NCBI GenBank assembly: GCA_937995345.1
Contig: CALKKS010000012.1
Coordinates: 62,001-126,000, forward strand
Length of the DNA stretch: 64,000 nucleotides
DNA from: an uncultured Collinsella sp.
GTDB taxonomy: Bacteria > Actinomycetota > Coriobacteriia > Coriobacteriales > Coriobacteriaceae
Reading direction: 5' to 3'
The position numbers and the translations under genes are program-made. A model generated the notes under the pieces. It did not search any database and had not been told where the DNA came from. It worked only from the letters and a program-made list of their open reading frames with translations. Of the stretch, positions 23,116 through 32,207 are shown piece by piece; position 1 is the stretch's first letter, and each line of letters starts with the position of its first letter.

Positions 23116-25276
23116 CTACGAGCAGACCCCGGCAGCATGCTCGTCGAGCCACTCGATGTCCTCGGCAAGATGCGCAACGCTCAAATGGTGCCCGCCCGGG
23201 CAAACCTCGTGCGACAGGCCGTCGGCATGCCCCACGAGCTTATAGGCGCCGCGAACAATGTCGAGCTGCTCATCAACATTCGCAAGTCCACGGGCACCGT
23301 TAAGATGATCGCCCTCGCAGCTCTGCACCAACAGCGGTCGCGGAGCGATAAGCGAGGCGATATCGCCCATATCGAGCAGGCGCCACAGCCCCGGCACATA
23401 GTTGCAGCTGCAGTTGCCGTTGAGGTGCAGCAGAGAATCGTCGACACCGTACAGATAGCCCGAGACAAACGCCTTGCGCACGCGCGGGTCGAGCGCCGCC
23501 AGGTACAGCGTCATGTATCCGCCGCCCGAAAAGCCAAAGCAGCCCAGGTCATCCATGGCAATGTCGCCGCGCGCCTCGAGGTAATCGATCAGACGCATGT
23601 TGTCCCAGGCGTTGAGGCCCGCAACGGTAAGACCCAGCGGCTCGGCCATGCGCGCCTGGTTTAGACACGTACCGCGCAGGAAGCTGTTCTCGTCGTCGCC
23701 CTGGCCCTTCCAATCGCGACGGTATCCCCAACCGCGAGCATCGGGGCAGACGGCCACATAGCCCATGCGCGCCAGACGCAGACCGTAGTCGTAGTTGAAC
23801 TTACGCACGGCGTCGTCGACCGCCGGCACGCCCGTCACACCCGCAACACTTGCGGCTCCGGCGCCCTGGTGGCCATGCGGGCAGATATAGCAGCGCTTGC
23901 GGCCGTGCGCATCGAGCTTGGGCGCCTGCGACTCCAGTAGGTAGAACGGCATCCAAACGTTGTGCTCCACCTGCAGCATCGCATGGGTGCGCACGATACC
24001 GCCGGCAATCTGCGCCCGATCGAGCTCGCGTACCTCAATCGGCACACGATCCATAAGTGATAGGCCCAACAGGTCAAACAGCCGAGCCCTCGTCGCGATC
24101 TGCCATGCTTCAAAGTCACCGGGCGTCGCGCCCTTAAACGCGGCAGAGCGGCCTTCGCTCTTAAGACGGTCGCGAAACGCCGGTTCATCTTCGTAATAGG
24201 TGTCGATATGCACCGTGCGACCGTTATCGGAAAGGCCAGCGGTCTCCACGGCGCCACCCGAGCCGCCTTCGGGGTCCCAACCGTCCGCACCGGCAAGCAC
24301 CTGCTCGCGGGCATACCGGGCAGTGGCTGCAGCATCGAGCTCGCGGGCCCATGGCACCCAGCCGGCAGTATCCCCTGCCGGCCCATGCAGGATTGCACCG
24401 GCATACCGCGCACAATTGTGCGCCGTCGGCTTATTCCAATCCCACCAGCCTTCACGCCTGATATGCCGTCCCAGCCAGCAGTCGATCAACACGGTCTGGG
24501 CCCATTCGCGCCAAGGACGACCCAGGTAGACCGAATCCGGCGCCACGTCCTGCGGAGCCGTAAACGAGCAGCCGTGGAACACAAAACCGTACGGCTCTCC
24601 CTCGGGCGTCGACGCCGCCGTCACGTAGCCGTTCACGTCCATATTGCGGTTGAGCGACCGGATCTCGCACCCCTCAAAAAAAGGCACGCGCACCGCCAAA
24701 GATAAAGTCGACGTCGCCCTCGATCCGGCAGCGCCGGAAATACTGACGGCCCACTCGGCGCGGCGCAAACTGCTTGGGTCCTATGAACCCGCCCGGTTTG
24801 ACTTCGCGTGGCGGCAGCGGGCCCAAAAACAGCGTGTCCTGGTGGCCCGTAATGTAGCAGGCATCGACCACCAGACGATCGCCGTCGGCATACAGGGCAA
24901 TCGCCTGCCCCACCTCGCGACCGTCTCCGGCATCGTTGACGATCGTGAGGTTCTCGAGCCGCACGTCATCGGCATCGACCAAAACGGTATAGGTCCTAAA
25001 CGTGCCAAGCGTGCCGTCGACACCCGAGCCATCACTCGAGGGCATCTTGGCACCCAGGCCGCCCACAATGCGCACGCTGTCAGCCGTCTCGCCCACCAAC
25101 GTCACATGCGGTCGATGAATCTCGACCCGCTCGCGATACTCGCCCGGATCGACATGAATCCTCACCGGTTGTTCAGCATTCGGATAGAGCTGATCGACTG
25201 CCGCCAAGGCCTCGGAAATGCTGCGGTATGCCCCCGCACGCTCGGTCGATACTTCAAAAACTTGTTCTTCAATCAT
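23116..25276 (-). pseudogene. pectin methylesterase (CE8) fused to alpha/beta hydrolase, interrupted by a T7 frameshift
   Basis: Two frames together encode about 720 residues. Frame 1 (25276-24674) gives the CE8 beta-helix start, with the catalytic region ITGHQDTLF and GDVDFIFGGARAFF. A run of seven T (24682-24676) then leads to TGA. Skipping one T continues exactly as FFEGCEIRSLNRN, VYLGRPWREW and further CE8 sequence in the second frame, to 23116. After a linker, an alpha/beta hydrolase of the acetyl-esterase type follows (GYVAVCPDARGWGYR, nucleophile motif GFSGGGYM, PGGHHLS). Intact, it would remove methyl and perhaps acetyl groups from imported pectin oligomers. It may be a sequencing error, a phase-variable tract, a +1 programmed shift at TTT TGA, or a real pseudogene. 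Confidence 0.75.
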
Positions 25277-25335
25277 CAGTCGCTACGCCCTTTCGTCGCG
25301 GACCGCCTACGCTGCAGTTCCGGCATATAAAGAGC

Positions 25336-25373
25336 ACGTGCGATGGGTCGGGAAGGCCCCGTCCATCGCACGT
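25336..25373 (-). terminator. terminator after the polygalacturonase gene
   Basis: ACGTGCGATGG and CCATCGCACGT form an 11-bp stem; on the minus strand GCTCTTTAT follows. It lies between the GH28 stop and the CE8 start. Confidence 0.65.
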
Positions 25374-25410
25374 CACAACATGCCGGATTCGATTGTTTAA
25401 GAGCAAACGC

Positions 25411-27006
25411 TTACGCGCGCACAACCTTGTCGACGTTTTGGAGCTGCAGCTCCTCGCCGTCCTGGCCTTCGATGCTCACATTTTGCAGGTCGAGCACCTT
25501 GACGTTTTGTGCGATGATGCCCTGGCGCACCATGGGCTCAACGCCGCAGGCCATGGCCGGGACAAAGGGCTCGGCGTTGGGCGAGAAGGTCACGTGGACG
25601 TCCTCGAACGTCAGGCGCGTCACCTTGCTCTCGGGCAGGCCCGTGATGTAGGCCGCGGCGGCATGGCAGTTGGTGGCCTCGATATCGCGGAACGTCGTGG
25701 CACCAAAGCCGGGCGTGCGGTCGTCGACGGGCAGCGCCTCGCGGTTCTGGACATAATCGGTCTTGCCGTCCTTGTCGCAGAAGTAGAACGAGTTGACCAC
25801 GAAGGGCGTAAGCACCTTGTCCATGCGAATGTGCTCGAAGGTGATGCCCTCGTTGACGGCGTCCTTGCCGCGACCGCGACGGGTCTTGACGCGCAGGCCG
25901 CGGTCGGTGCGCTCGAACAGACACTTGCTCACGGTAAGGTCCTTGATGCCGCCGGCGGCCTCGGAGCCCAGGACCACGGCGCCGTGGCCATCGTGCATGT
26001 AGCAGTGCGAGATCAGCACGTCGTGCGTTGCGGGGCGAAGCTCGGGCTCAATGCCCAGCTTGCCGCTCTTGATGGCGATACAGTCGTCGCCCACCGAGAA
26101 CTGGCAGCCCAGGATGCGGACAAAGCCGCAGCTCTCGGGATCGAAGCCGTCGGTGTTGTGGGAGTTCTTGGGGCCCTCGATGGACAGGCAGAGCGCATCG
26201 ACGTGCTCGCACAGGATGGGGTGGATGTTCCACGCCGGGCTGTTGCGGACGGTGAAGCCTGCCAGGCTCACGTTCTCGCACTCGGACAGGAAAATCATGC
26301 GCGGACGGGCGACCTCGCGGCCCTCCTCGGGACGGAAGATGTTCTTAAAGTCCTTGTTCCACCAGTTGTCCTCGGCAAAATCGGTCTGGCCGTCAATTGC
26401 ACCGCGGCCATAGATGCACACGTCGTGCACGCTCAGGCCGGTAAAGGTGGAGCAATAGGTTGCAAAGCTCTCGCCCTCCCAGCGGCCCAGCGGAGTCATG
26501 TCGGTACCGGCGTAACCGGCGCCCTCGTCGCCCTTGACCGTACCGGGGATGTAGGCAAGCGCCGCGCGGTCGTGGCGGGCCAGCAGCACGGCGCCCTCGA
26601 CAAGCTCGATGTTGATATGGCTCTTAAGGAAGAGCGACTTGATGCGGTAGTTACCGGCGGGGATCAGCACGCGACCACCCTTGGGGCAGGCCATGATGGC
26701 GGCCTGGATGTTGGTGGTGTCGTCGTGCTCGGCATCGCCCTTGGCGCCGCAGTCGCGAACGTTAATGGTAAAAGGCTCTGCCGGCGTGGTGACGCCCACA
26801 CTCAGCTCGCGCTCGCCGCAAACAAAGCGGACCAAGTTGCGTTTGCCGGGAACCAGGCCGTCAACATAGGTCTCGACCGTGTTCGTGGTGCCGGCGGGCT
26901 CATCGTTGACAAAGATCTCCCACGTATCGGCGCAGGTAAAGTAGCCGCCGTCGTCGAGCTCGATCACGGCCGCGCGGGCGTTACGCCAGATAACGTTCGT
27001 CTCCAT
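25411..27006 (-). CDS. polygalacturonase/exo-galacturonosidase, GH28
   Basis: 531-residue right-handed beta-helix glycosidase. The four GH28 signatures are present: NTDGFDPE, GDDCIAIKSG with the two catalytic Asp residues, DGHGAVVLGSE, and the substrate-binding GLRVKTRRG in place of RIK. About 90 N-terminal residues form an Ig-like extra module, as in some exo-acting members. The protein lacks a signal peptide, so it probably trims imported oligogalacturonides in the cytoplasm. The start at 27006 follows GAGGGAGAAATCC. It lies downstream of the GPH transporter with a terminator between, so its promoter must lie within 27007-27055, where I see no GTGAACGTTCAC site. Confidence 0.92.
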   Translation of the reverse strand: METNVIWRNARAAVIELDDGGYFTCADTWEIFVNDEPAGTTNTVETYVDGLVPGKRNLVRFVCGERELSVGVTTPAEPFTINVRDCGAKGDAEHDDTTNIQAAIMACPKGGRVLIPAGNYRIKSLFLKSHINIELVEGAVLLARHDRAALAYIPGTVKGDEGAGYAGTDMTPLGRWEGESFATYCSTFTGLSVHDVCIYGRGAIDGQTDFAEDNWWNKDFKNIFRPEEGREVARPRMIFLSECENVSLAGFTVRNSPAWNIHPILCEHVDALCLSIEGPKNSHNTDGFDPESCGFVRILGCQFSVGDDCIAIKSGKLGIEPELRPATHDVLISHCYMHDGHGAVVLGSEAAGGIKDLTVSKCLFERTDRGLRVKTRRGRGKDAVNEGITFEHIRMDKVLTPFVVNSFYFCDKDGKTDYVQNREALPVDDRTPGFGATTFRDIEATNCHAAAAYITGLPESKVTRLTFEDVHVTFSPNAEPFVPAMACGVEPMVRQGIIAQNVKVLDLQNVSIEGQDGEELQLQNVDKVVRA

Positions 27007-27055
27007 GGATTTCTCCCTCAAAAAGATTCTCTAAAAGTTAATTGTACGCTGTTGC

Positions 27056-27099
27056 AAAAAAGGGCCGTACCTGCCGGCGGATATCCGGTGGCACGGCCC
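27056..27099 (-). terminator. terminator after the GPH transporter gene
   Basis: GGGCCGT/ACGGCCC outer stem with an inner CCGG-rich stem, followed on the minus strand by TTTTTT. Confidence 0.88.
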
Positions 27100-27123
27100 T
27101 GTGGTTTGGACGATAGGCTAGCC

Positions 27124-28683
27124 CTACTCGGCGGGCGTCACGCTGCCGTCCTGGAAGCCAACGTTGTTGTGAGCGAAGCAATCCTCATACTTGAAGCCGG
27201 AGAGCTCCTCGCAGAGCGCCTTGACCTCGGGCTGGACGTCGGCCATCTTGCCGCCCTCCTTGACGCGCTTGATCTCGTCGCAGAGGATGTCGCACTGCTC
27301 CTTGTCGATCTTGATGCCGCGGGCAAGGACAGCTGCGAGCAGGAAGAAACCGGCGCAGCCGATGAGCATGTAGCCGCAGATGTACAGAGGCACGGTTGCG
27401 GGCTGGGTCACGGCGTCGCTGTTGCCGGCGGTCTGAATGAAGCCGGAGGCAGCCAGGACGATGGCCCATGCATTGACGGCGACAGCCTGGGCGATCTGCT
27501 GGCAGAGCTGCTGAGCGGAGCTGTAGATGCCCTCGCGGCGACGCAGGGTGATGAGCTCATCGACATCGGGGATGTAGTTGAGCAGGACGTCGGGCAGATA
27601 CTGGAAGCCAACGTAGAAGAACTTCCAGATGGCGAAGATGATGGGATAGGCGATCATGGCGATGGCGACCGTAGAGGTGCCGTTGATTTGACCAAAGGCG
27701 AAGTAGTTGTACGCGATGATGCACGCAGCGCAACCGACGTTGGCCAGGTACCAAGACTTGTGGAAGCCCTTCTTGGCCATGAGGGCAACCCAGACAGCGG
27801 TGCAGACGATAGCGACGACCTTGCCGGGCATCTCCATCACAGACTCGTAGGACTTAGGAATCTGCAGACAGTAGACGATGAAGAAGGACAGGCAGGCAGA
27901 CCAGCAGGCAGCAGCGAGCTTCGTGGAGACCTGTGCGTACAGAACCTTACGGAAGGACTTGTTGCGGAAGGTGGAAACGACGTCGATGAAGAACTTCTTG
28001 ATACCCTCGCCGACGCTCTCGATCTTCTCCTGAGCGACCTCCTCGGGGGTGTGCTCCCAGGTGGACAGGTACACGCAGAGCAGCGAGATTGCCATGACCG
28101 AAGCGTTGATCGAGGCGATGATGAAGTAGCTGAACGGGTTGGTCTCGCCGAAGGTGCCAAAGCCGAAGCCGACGAGTGCGGCCATCAGGAAGCCGGCGGC
28201 GTTACCAAAGAGGTGCTTGTAGCCGGTGAGGTACGTACGCTCCTTGAAGTCGTCGGTCATCTCGATGGTCAGCGGCGACAGGTTGGCGGTGCAGAACGTG
28301 TACGCGACGTTGTAGATCAGGTACAGCGCGAAGTAGTACGGGAAGCCAAACGGCGTGGCGACGAAGATGAGCGGCTCGGCGATCATCATCGGGATAGCCA
28401 GCAGAATCCAGAAACGGCGACGACCGAAGATGCGGCCGACCTTGGTGGCGTAGAAGTTATCGGCCACGAAACCCATCAGCGGGCAAAGGATGGCGTTGAG
28501 GTAAATGGCGAACGAGCTGATCAGAGCAGCCTCGCCTGCGGACAGGCCGCACTCCGTGGACAGGAACAGCACCATGTAGCTGTGCGTAAAGCTCAGGGCA
28601 CCGGAGTTGAGCATACCGCCCATACCAAAGCCCAGGCGCGTCCAGAATGTGATCTTGCGCTTTTTGCCGATCTTGTTAGTCAT
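27124..28683 (-). CDS. GPH-family (MFS) glycoside/uronide cation symporter
   Basis: 519-residue carrier with about twelve membrane segments. Typical features include RLGFGMGGMLNSGALSFTHSYMVLFLS at the start, FGRRRFWILLAIPMM after helix 3, the charged central loop (EEVAQEKIESVGEGIKKFF) and LITLRRREGIYSSAQQLCQQIA. It has an acidic C-terminal tail of about 70 residues. In this locus it is the only obvious transporter, so galacturonate or short pectin oligomers are the likely cargo. Three uronate-type operators lie upstream. The start at 28683 is chosen because GAGGGAG precedes it; the longer frame adds 23 residues that overlap the promoter. Confidence 0.87.
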   Translation of the reverse strand: MTNKIGKKRKITFWTRLGFGMGGMLNSGALSFTHSYMVLFLSTECGLSAGEAALISSFAIYLNAILCPLMGFVADNFYATKVGRIFGRRRFWILLAIPMMIAEPLIFVATPFGFPYYFALYLIYNVAYTFCTANLSPLTIEMTDDFKERTYLTGYKHLFGNAAGFLMAALVGFGFGTFGETNPFSYFIIASINASVMAISLLCVYLSTWEHTPEEVAQEKIESVGEGIKKFFIDVVSTFRNKSFRKVLYAQVSTKLAAACWSACLSFFIVYCLQIPKSYESVMEMPGKVVAIVCTAVWVALMAKKGFHKSWYLANVGCAACIIAYNYFAFGQINGTSTVAIAMIAYPIIFAIWKFFYVGFQYLPDVLLNYIPDVDELITLRRREGIYSSAQQLCQQIAQAVAVNAWAIVLAASGFIQTAGNSDAVTQPATVPLYICGYMLIGCAGFFLLAAVLARGIKIDKEQCDILCDEIKRVKEGGKMADVQPEVKALCEELSGFKYEDCFAHNNVGFQDGSVTPAE

Positions 28684-28760
28684 CGAGCTCCCTCTCTCTT
28701 CTCGATTGTCTTTGAACAAGACATTGAAGTCCACACCGACGTCTGTCTGCATGTCGTTCA

Positions 28761-28936
28761 GGGTGAACGTTTAGCTAGATTATGCGCGATTCCTTACGTG
28801 AGGTGAACGTTCACTTGCATATTATCCCCGAACGGTCGATTTTTACCGCTGAACGGACACATTTGATGCCCATGGCCCTATTTATTGCTGGTAAAGATGT
28901 CATATTGGACAAATAGAAAAAGGTGAACGTTTATTA
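28761..28936. promoter_or_regulatory. three uronate-type operators before the GPH transporter gene
   Basis: GGGTGAACGTTTAGCT (28761-28776), AGGTGAACGTTCACTT (28801-28816) and AGGTGAACGTTTATTA (28921-28936). The first two are 40 bp apart. The rest of the 350-bp gap holds only the uxaA terminator at 28965-29000. Confidence 0.65.
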
Positions 28937-28964
28937 TGATTTCCTTTTTCATGCACCCGTAAGC

Positions 28965-29000
28965 AAAACGGTCCCGCCAGGACTACTCCCGGCAGGACCG
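28965..29000 (-). terminator. terminator after uxaA
   Basis: CGGTCC-GCC and GGC-GGACCG arms; on the minus strand GTTTTGC follows. Confidence 0.82.
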
Positions 29001-29033
29001 CTATATAGGAACTATGTTCGGATGAACTTGCCC

Positions 29034-30518
29034 CTACAGGCAGACGCCGTCCTTCCAGATGCTGATCTCGTGGCAGCCGCGACGCTCGGCACTTGTGAGC
29101 TTGCCGCTCGCCGTGTCCAGCACCAGCTGATACAGGTCGCCAGCAGCCTCGTCGAGCGTACGCTCGCCCGTAGCCACCACGCCGGCGTTAAAGTCCATCC
29201 AGTTGGCCTTGTGGTCGCACAGGCGCTGGTTGGTGAACACCTTGAGGGTGGGCGCCGGCGCGCCAAACGGCGTGCCGCGACCGGTCGAGAACAGGATCAC
29301 ATGGCAACCGGCGGCGGTGAGCGCCGTGGTCGACACCATATCGTTGCCCGGGCCGCACAGCATGTTCAGGCCATGCTTGGTGGCCTGGCCGGCATACGGC
29401 AGCACGTCGACGATGGGCGCGGAGCCGCCCTTTTGCACGCAACCGCAGCTCTTGTCCTCGAGCGTGGTAATGCCGCCGTCCTTGTTACCAGGGCTCGGAT
29501 TCTCGTAGACCACCTCACCGTGGCTGATGAAGTAGTCCTTAAAGCCGTTGAGCATGTCGGAGGCGGCGTTAAAGACCTGCTCGTTCTCGCAGCGGTCGAG
29601 CAGGATGCTCTCGGCGCCAAACATCTCAGGCACCTCGGTCAGTACCGACGTGCCGCCGCGCGCGACGACCATATCGCTCACGCGACCGATCGTGGGGTTG
29701 GCGGTAATGCCCGAAAGACCGTCGGAGCCGCCGCACTTAAGACCGATGACCAACTCGGAAGCCGGAATGGGCTCGCGCTTGGCCTGCTTGGCAAGGTCGG
29801 CCAGCTCGGTTAGGATCTTGTGGCCCTCGACCTGCTCGTCGGCAACGTCCTGGCAGGTGAGGAAACGGACGCGCTCGTGATCGAAGTCACCGAGCTCGTC
29901 GAGCACCTGCTGATGCGTGCAGTTTTCGCAACCGAGCGACAGGAACAGCACGCCGGCGGCATTGGGGTGACGCGAGAGCGCCACCAGCAGACGACGCGTC
30001 TGGGCGTGGTCGGCGCCGGTCTGCGAGCAGCCGAAGGGGTGCGGAAAGTAGTAGACGCCCTCGAGCGAGCCCTCGACCAGGTCCTGAGCCTGCTCGCACA
30101 TAGCACGTGCGACCTCGTTGACGCAGCCGACCGTGGGGATGATCCACAGCTCGTTGCGCGTGGCGGCACGGCCGTCGGCACGACGGAAGCCCATAAAGGT
30201 CTCGGGCTCAACGGGATCCACGACCGGATGCGTGGGGTTGTAGGTGTACTCGACCTCACCCGAAAGGTTGGTCTTCACATTGTGCGTGTGGAGCCACTGA
30301 CCGGGCTGGATGTCGCCCGTCACGTGTCCGATGGGCAGGCCGTACTTGATGACGTCCTCCCCCGCGGCAATCGCGCGCACGGCCATCTTGTGGCCCTGCG
30401 GGATGTCCTCCACGGCCACGACCTCGCCCACGCCGGGGACCGCGACGGCGGTGCCCTTGGCGAGCGGCGACAGCGCAACAATCACGTTATCGGCCGGATT
30501 AATCTGGATAGTGTTCAT
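29034..30518 (-). CDS. uxaA: altronate dehydratase
   Basis: 494-residue full-length UxaA, which dehydrates D-altronate to KDG. The N-terminal SAF-type domain (about 1-95; LAKGTAVAVPGVGEVVAVEDIPQGHKMAV) is followed by the catalytic UxaA domain with HPFGCSQ, SLGCENCTHQQ, IGLKCGGSDGLSGITANPTIG, CGCVQKGG and STGRGTPFGAPAPTLKVFTN, matching the conserved Cys and His metal sites. The start is set at MNTIQINPAD; the ribosome site is weak (AGGACTCTTTGTA). It is third in the uxaC-uxaB-uxaA order and has its own terminator. Confidence 0.95.
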   Translation of the reverse strand: MNTIQINPADNVIVALSPLAKGTAVAVPGVGEVVAVEDIPQGHKMAVRAIAAGEDVIKYGLPIGHVTGDIQPGQWLHTHNVKTNLSGEVEYTYNPTHPVVDPVEPETFMGFRRADGRAATRNELWIIPTVGCVNEVARAMCEQAQDLVEGSLEGVYYFPHPFGCSQTGADHAQTRRLLVALSRHPNAAGVLFLSLGCENCTHQQVLDELGDFDHERVRFLTCQDVADEQVEGHKILTELADLAKQAKREPIPASELVIGLKCGGSDGLSGITANPTIGRVSDMVVARGGTSVLTEVPEMFGAESILLDRCENEQVFNAASDMLNGFKDYFISHGEVVYENPSPGNKDGGITTLEDKSCGCVQKGGSAPIVDVLPYAGQATKHGLNMLCGPGNDMVSTTALTAAGCHVILFSTGRGTPFGAPAPTLKVFTNQRLCDHKANWMDFNAGVVATGERTLDEAAGDLYQLVLDTASGKLTSAERRGCHEISIWKDGVCL

Positions 30519-30560
30519 TACAAAGAGTCCTAACCCTACAGGTTGAGCAAAAATCGAGCG

Positions 30561-30586
30561 GCGCCCACCGGTTGGCCGGCGGGCGC
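30561..30586 (-). other. hairpin between uxaB and uxaA
   Basis: GCGCCC/GGGCGC with inner CCG pairs; no T run directly follows (GCTCGATTTTT on the minus strand). It may be a weak terminator or an mRNA-stabilising hairpin within the operon. Confidence 0.4.
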
Positions 30587-30596
30587 ACAAAAGGAT

Positions 30597-32111
30597 TTAG
30601 GCCTGGGCGTTGGCGAATGCCTGCTTGACGCCCTCGGCACGCACGACGGCGAGCGCGTCGACGACAAACTCCTCAAGACCGGCGATCTGGGTCAGGTCCT
30701 CGCCCCACATCTGCTCGTTGGTGAGCACGTCGTGCACCAACTCGGCATCGTCGGCGCCAGCGTGGGCGGCGTAGAAGTCGAGCACGAAAGCGTCGTCCTG
30801 AGCGGTGTACTCGGTGCCGTCGGCGCGACGCAGGTGCAGGCCGTCACCCTCGCGAGCAACGAGCTCCTGCGTATAGAAGGCAATGAGCGTAGCGAGGCTC
30901 GTCGCCAGGCACTTGGGCAGGTTGCCGGTCTCGGCAACATAGTCCTTGAGCGTGGGCAGGTCGCGAGCACGCCATTTGGCGGTTGAGTTGAGGCAAATGG
31001 AGAGCAGCGCGTGGTCGATAAACGGGTTGTCGAAGCGGTTCTCGACGGCAGCGGCAAAGGCCTTGCAGTCCTCGACGTCCAGGTCGGCGGCAAGCGTCGG
31101 GATGACCTCGTCGTAGAGCATGGTGTTCATAAAGCCGCGGATAGTCTCGTCGTGCATGCAGTCGCGCACGATGTCAAAGCCGGCAACCCAGGAGCCCGGA
31201 ACAAAGGCAGTGTGGGCGCCGTTGAGGATGCGGACCTTGCGCTTCTTGTACGGGGTGACATCGGGTGTCACAAAGACGCCCGGCAGGCCGGCCTTCACGA
31301 AGGGCAGGCGCTCCTTGAGCGACTCATCGCCCTGGATACCCCACATCTGGAAGGGCTCGCGCACGGCCAGGAAGGGATCCTCGTAGCCCAGGCGCTCGGC
31401 AACCGCGGCGGCCTCCTTGGGGTCGCGGATGCGGCCGGGGACGATGGTGTCGACGAGCGTGGTGCAGATGGTGCAGTCGTTGGCCATCCACTGCGAGAAC
31501 TCGTCCTCCCAGCCCCAATCGCTCACGTACTGGTTCATGATGCGCAGCAGCTCCTCGCCATTATGGTCGATGAGCTCGCAGGCGAGCACGATGACGCCCG
31601 GCTTACCGGCAGCCCAGCGAGTGTGAAGGACCTGGACAAGCTTGGCGGGGAAGCTCGCGGGCGGCATGTCGTCGGCCTTGCAGGACGGATCGTAGGCGAT
31701 ACCGGCCTCGGTGGTGTTGGAGACGATAATCTCCAGGTCATCGGAGACGGCGACCTCCATGACGGCGTGGTAGTCGTCCTCGCGGTACGGGTTGAGGCAG
31801 CGGCTGCAAGCGCTGATCACGCGGGACTCGTCAACCGTGTTGCCGTTCTCCTTGCCGCGCACCAGCACGGTGTACAGGTCGTCCTGGGCATTGATGCCGT
31901 CGGCAAAGCCAAAGGCACCGCTGATGGGCTGCACCATGACGACCTTGCCGTTCCAGCCGGTGGCCTCGTTGCCCATATCAAAGAAGCGGTCCACGAAAGC
32001 GCGCAGGAAGTTGCCCTCGCCAAACTGCAGGACCTTCTCGGGGGCGTCCTTGGGCAGCACGTAACCCTTATAACCGATCTTCTCGAGCGTCTCGTAGCTG
32101 ATGTTCTCCAT
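30597..32111 (-). CDS. uxaB: tagaturonate reductase (altronate oxidoreductase)
   Basis: 504-residue member of the mannitol dehydrogenase/polyol-specific long-chain family. The N-terminal nucleotide-binding half has VLQFGEGNFLRAFVDRFFD and IIVSNTTEAGIAYD; the C-terminal catalytic half has KVRILNGAHTAFVPGSWVAG, the family signature with the catalytic Lys and Asn/His. It reduces D-tagaturonate to D-altronate using NADH. AAGGAG precedes the ATG. uxaC lies 96 bp upstream and uxaA 78 bp downstream on the same strand, consistent with one operon controlled from the two operators before uxaC. Confidence 0.94.
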   Translation of the reverse strand: MENISYETLEKIGYKGYVLPKDAPEKVLQFGEGNFLRAFVDRFFDMGNEATGWNGKVVMVQPISGAFGFADGINAQDDLYTVLVRGKENGNTVDESRVISACSRCLNPYREDDYHAVMEVAVSDDLEIIVSNTTEAGIAYDPSCKADDMPPASFPAKLVQVLHTRWAAGKPGVIVLACELIDHNGEELLRIMNQYVSDWGWEDEFSQWMANDCTICTTLVDTIVPGRIRDPKEAAAVAERLGYEDPFLAVREPFQMWGIQGDESLKERLPFVKAGLPGVFVTPDVTPYKKRKVRILNGAHTAFVPGSWVAGFDIVRDCMHDETIRGFMNTMLYDEVIPTLAADLDVEDCKAFAAAVENRFDNPFIDHALLSICLNSTAKWRARDLPTLKDYVAETGNLPKCLATSLATLIAFYTQELVAREGDGLHLRRADGTEYTAQDDAFVLDFYAAHAGADDAELVHDVLTNEQMWGEDLTQIAGLEEFVVDALAVVRAEGVKQAFANAQA

Positions 32112-32207
32112 CTATGTATCTCCTTAGGCGTTTGTTAGCGTGAAAGCTTGCCGGAGGCGCCGCGTGTGGCGACGGCGCTCCCGGGTCCTATGTGATTCGG
32201 TGCGAAC

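Noticed and set aside
24674..25276. A separate short pectinesterase gene of 200 residues
   Set aside because: It ends in the middle of the beta-helix core, and the continuation is in the neighbouring frame after a T7 run, so it is part of one gene.
25228..28806. A 1192-codon plus-strand open frame opposite GH28 and the GPH transporter
   Set aside because: Same reason: antisense shadow of genes with clear motifs and ribosome sites.
30561..30586. Firm terminator between uxaB and uxaA
   Set aside because: The stem is fair, but the T run starts several bases later; kept only as a hairpin of unsure role.
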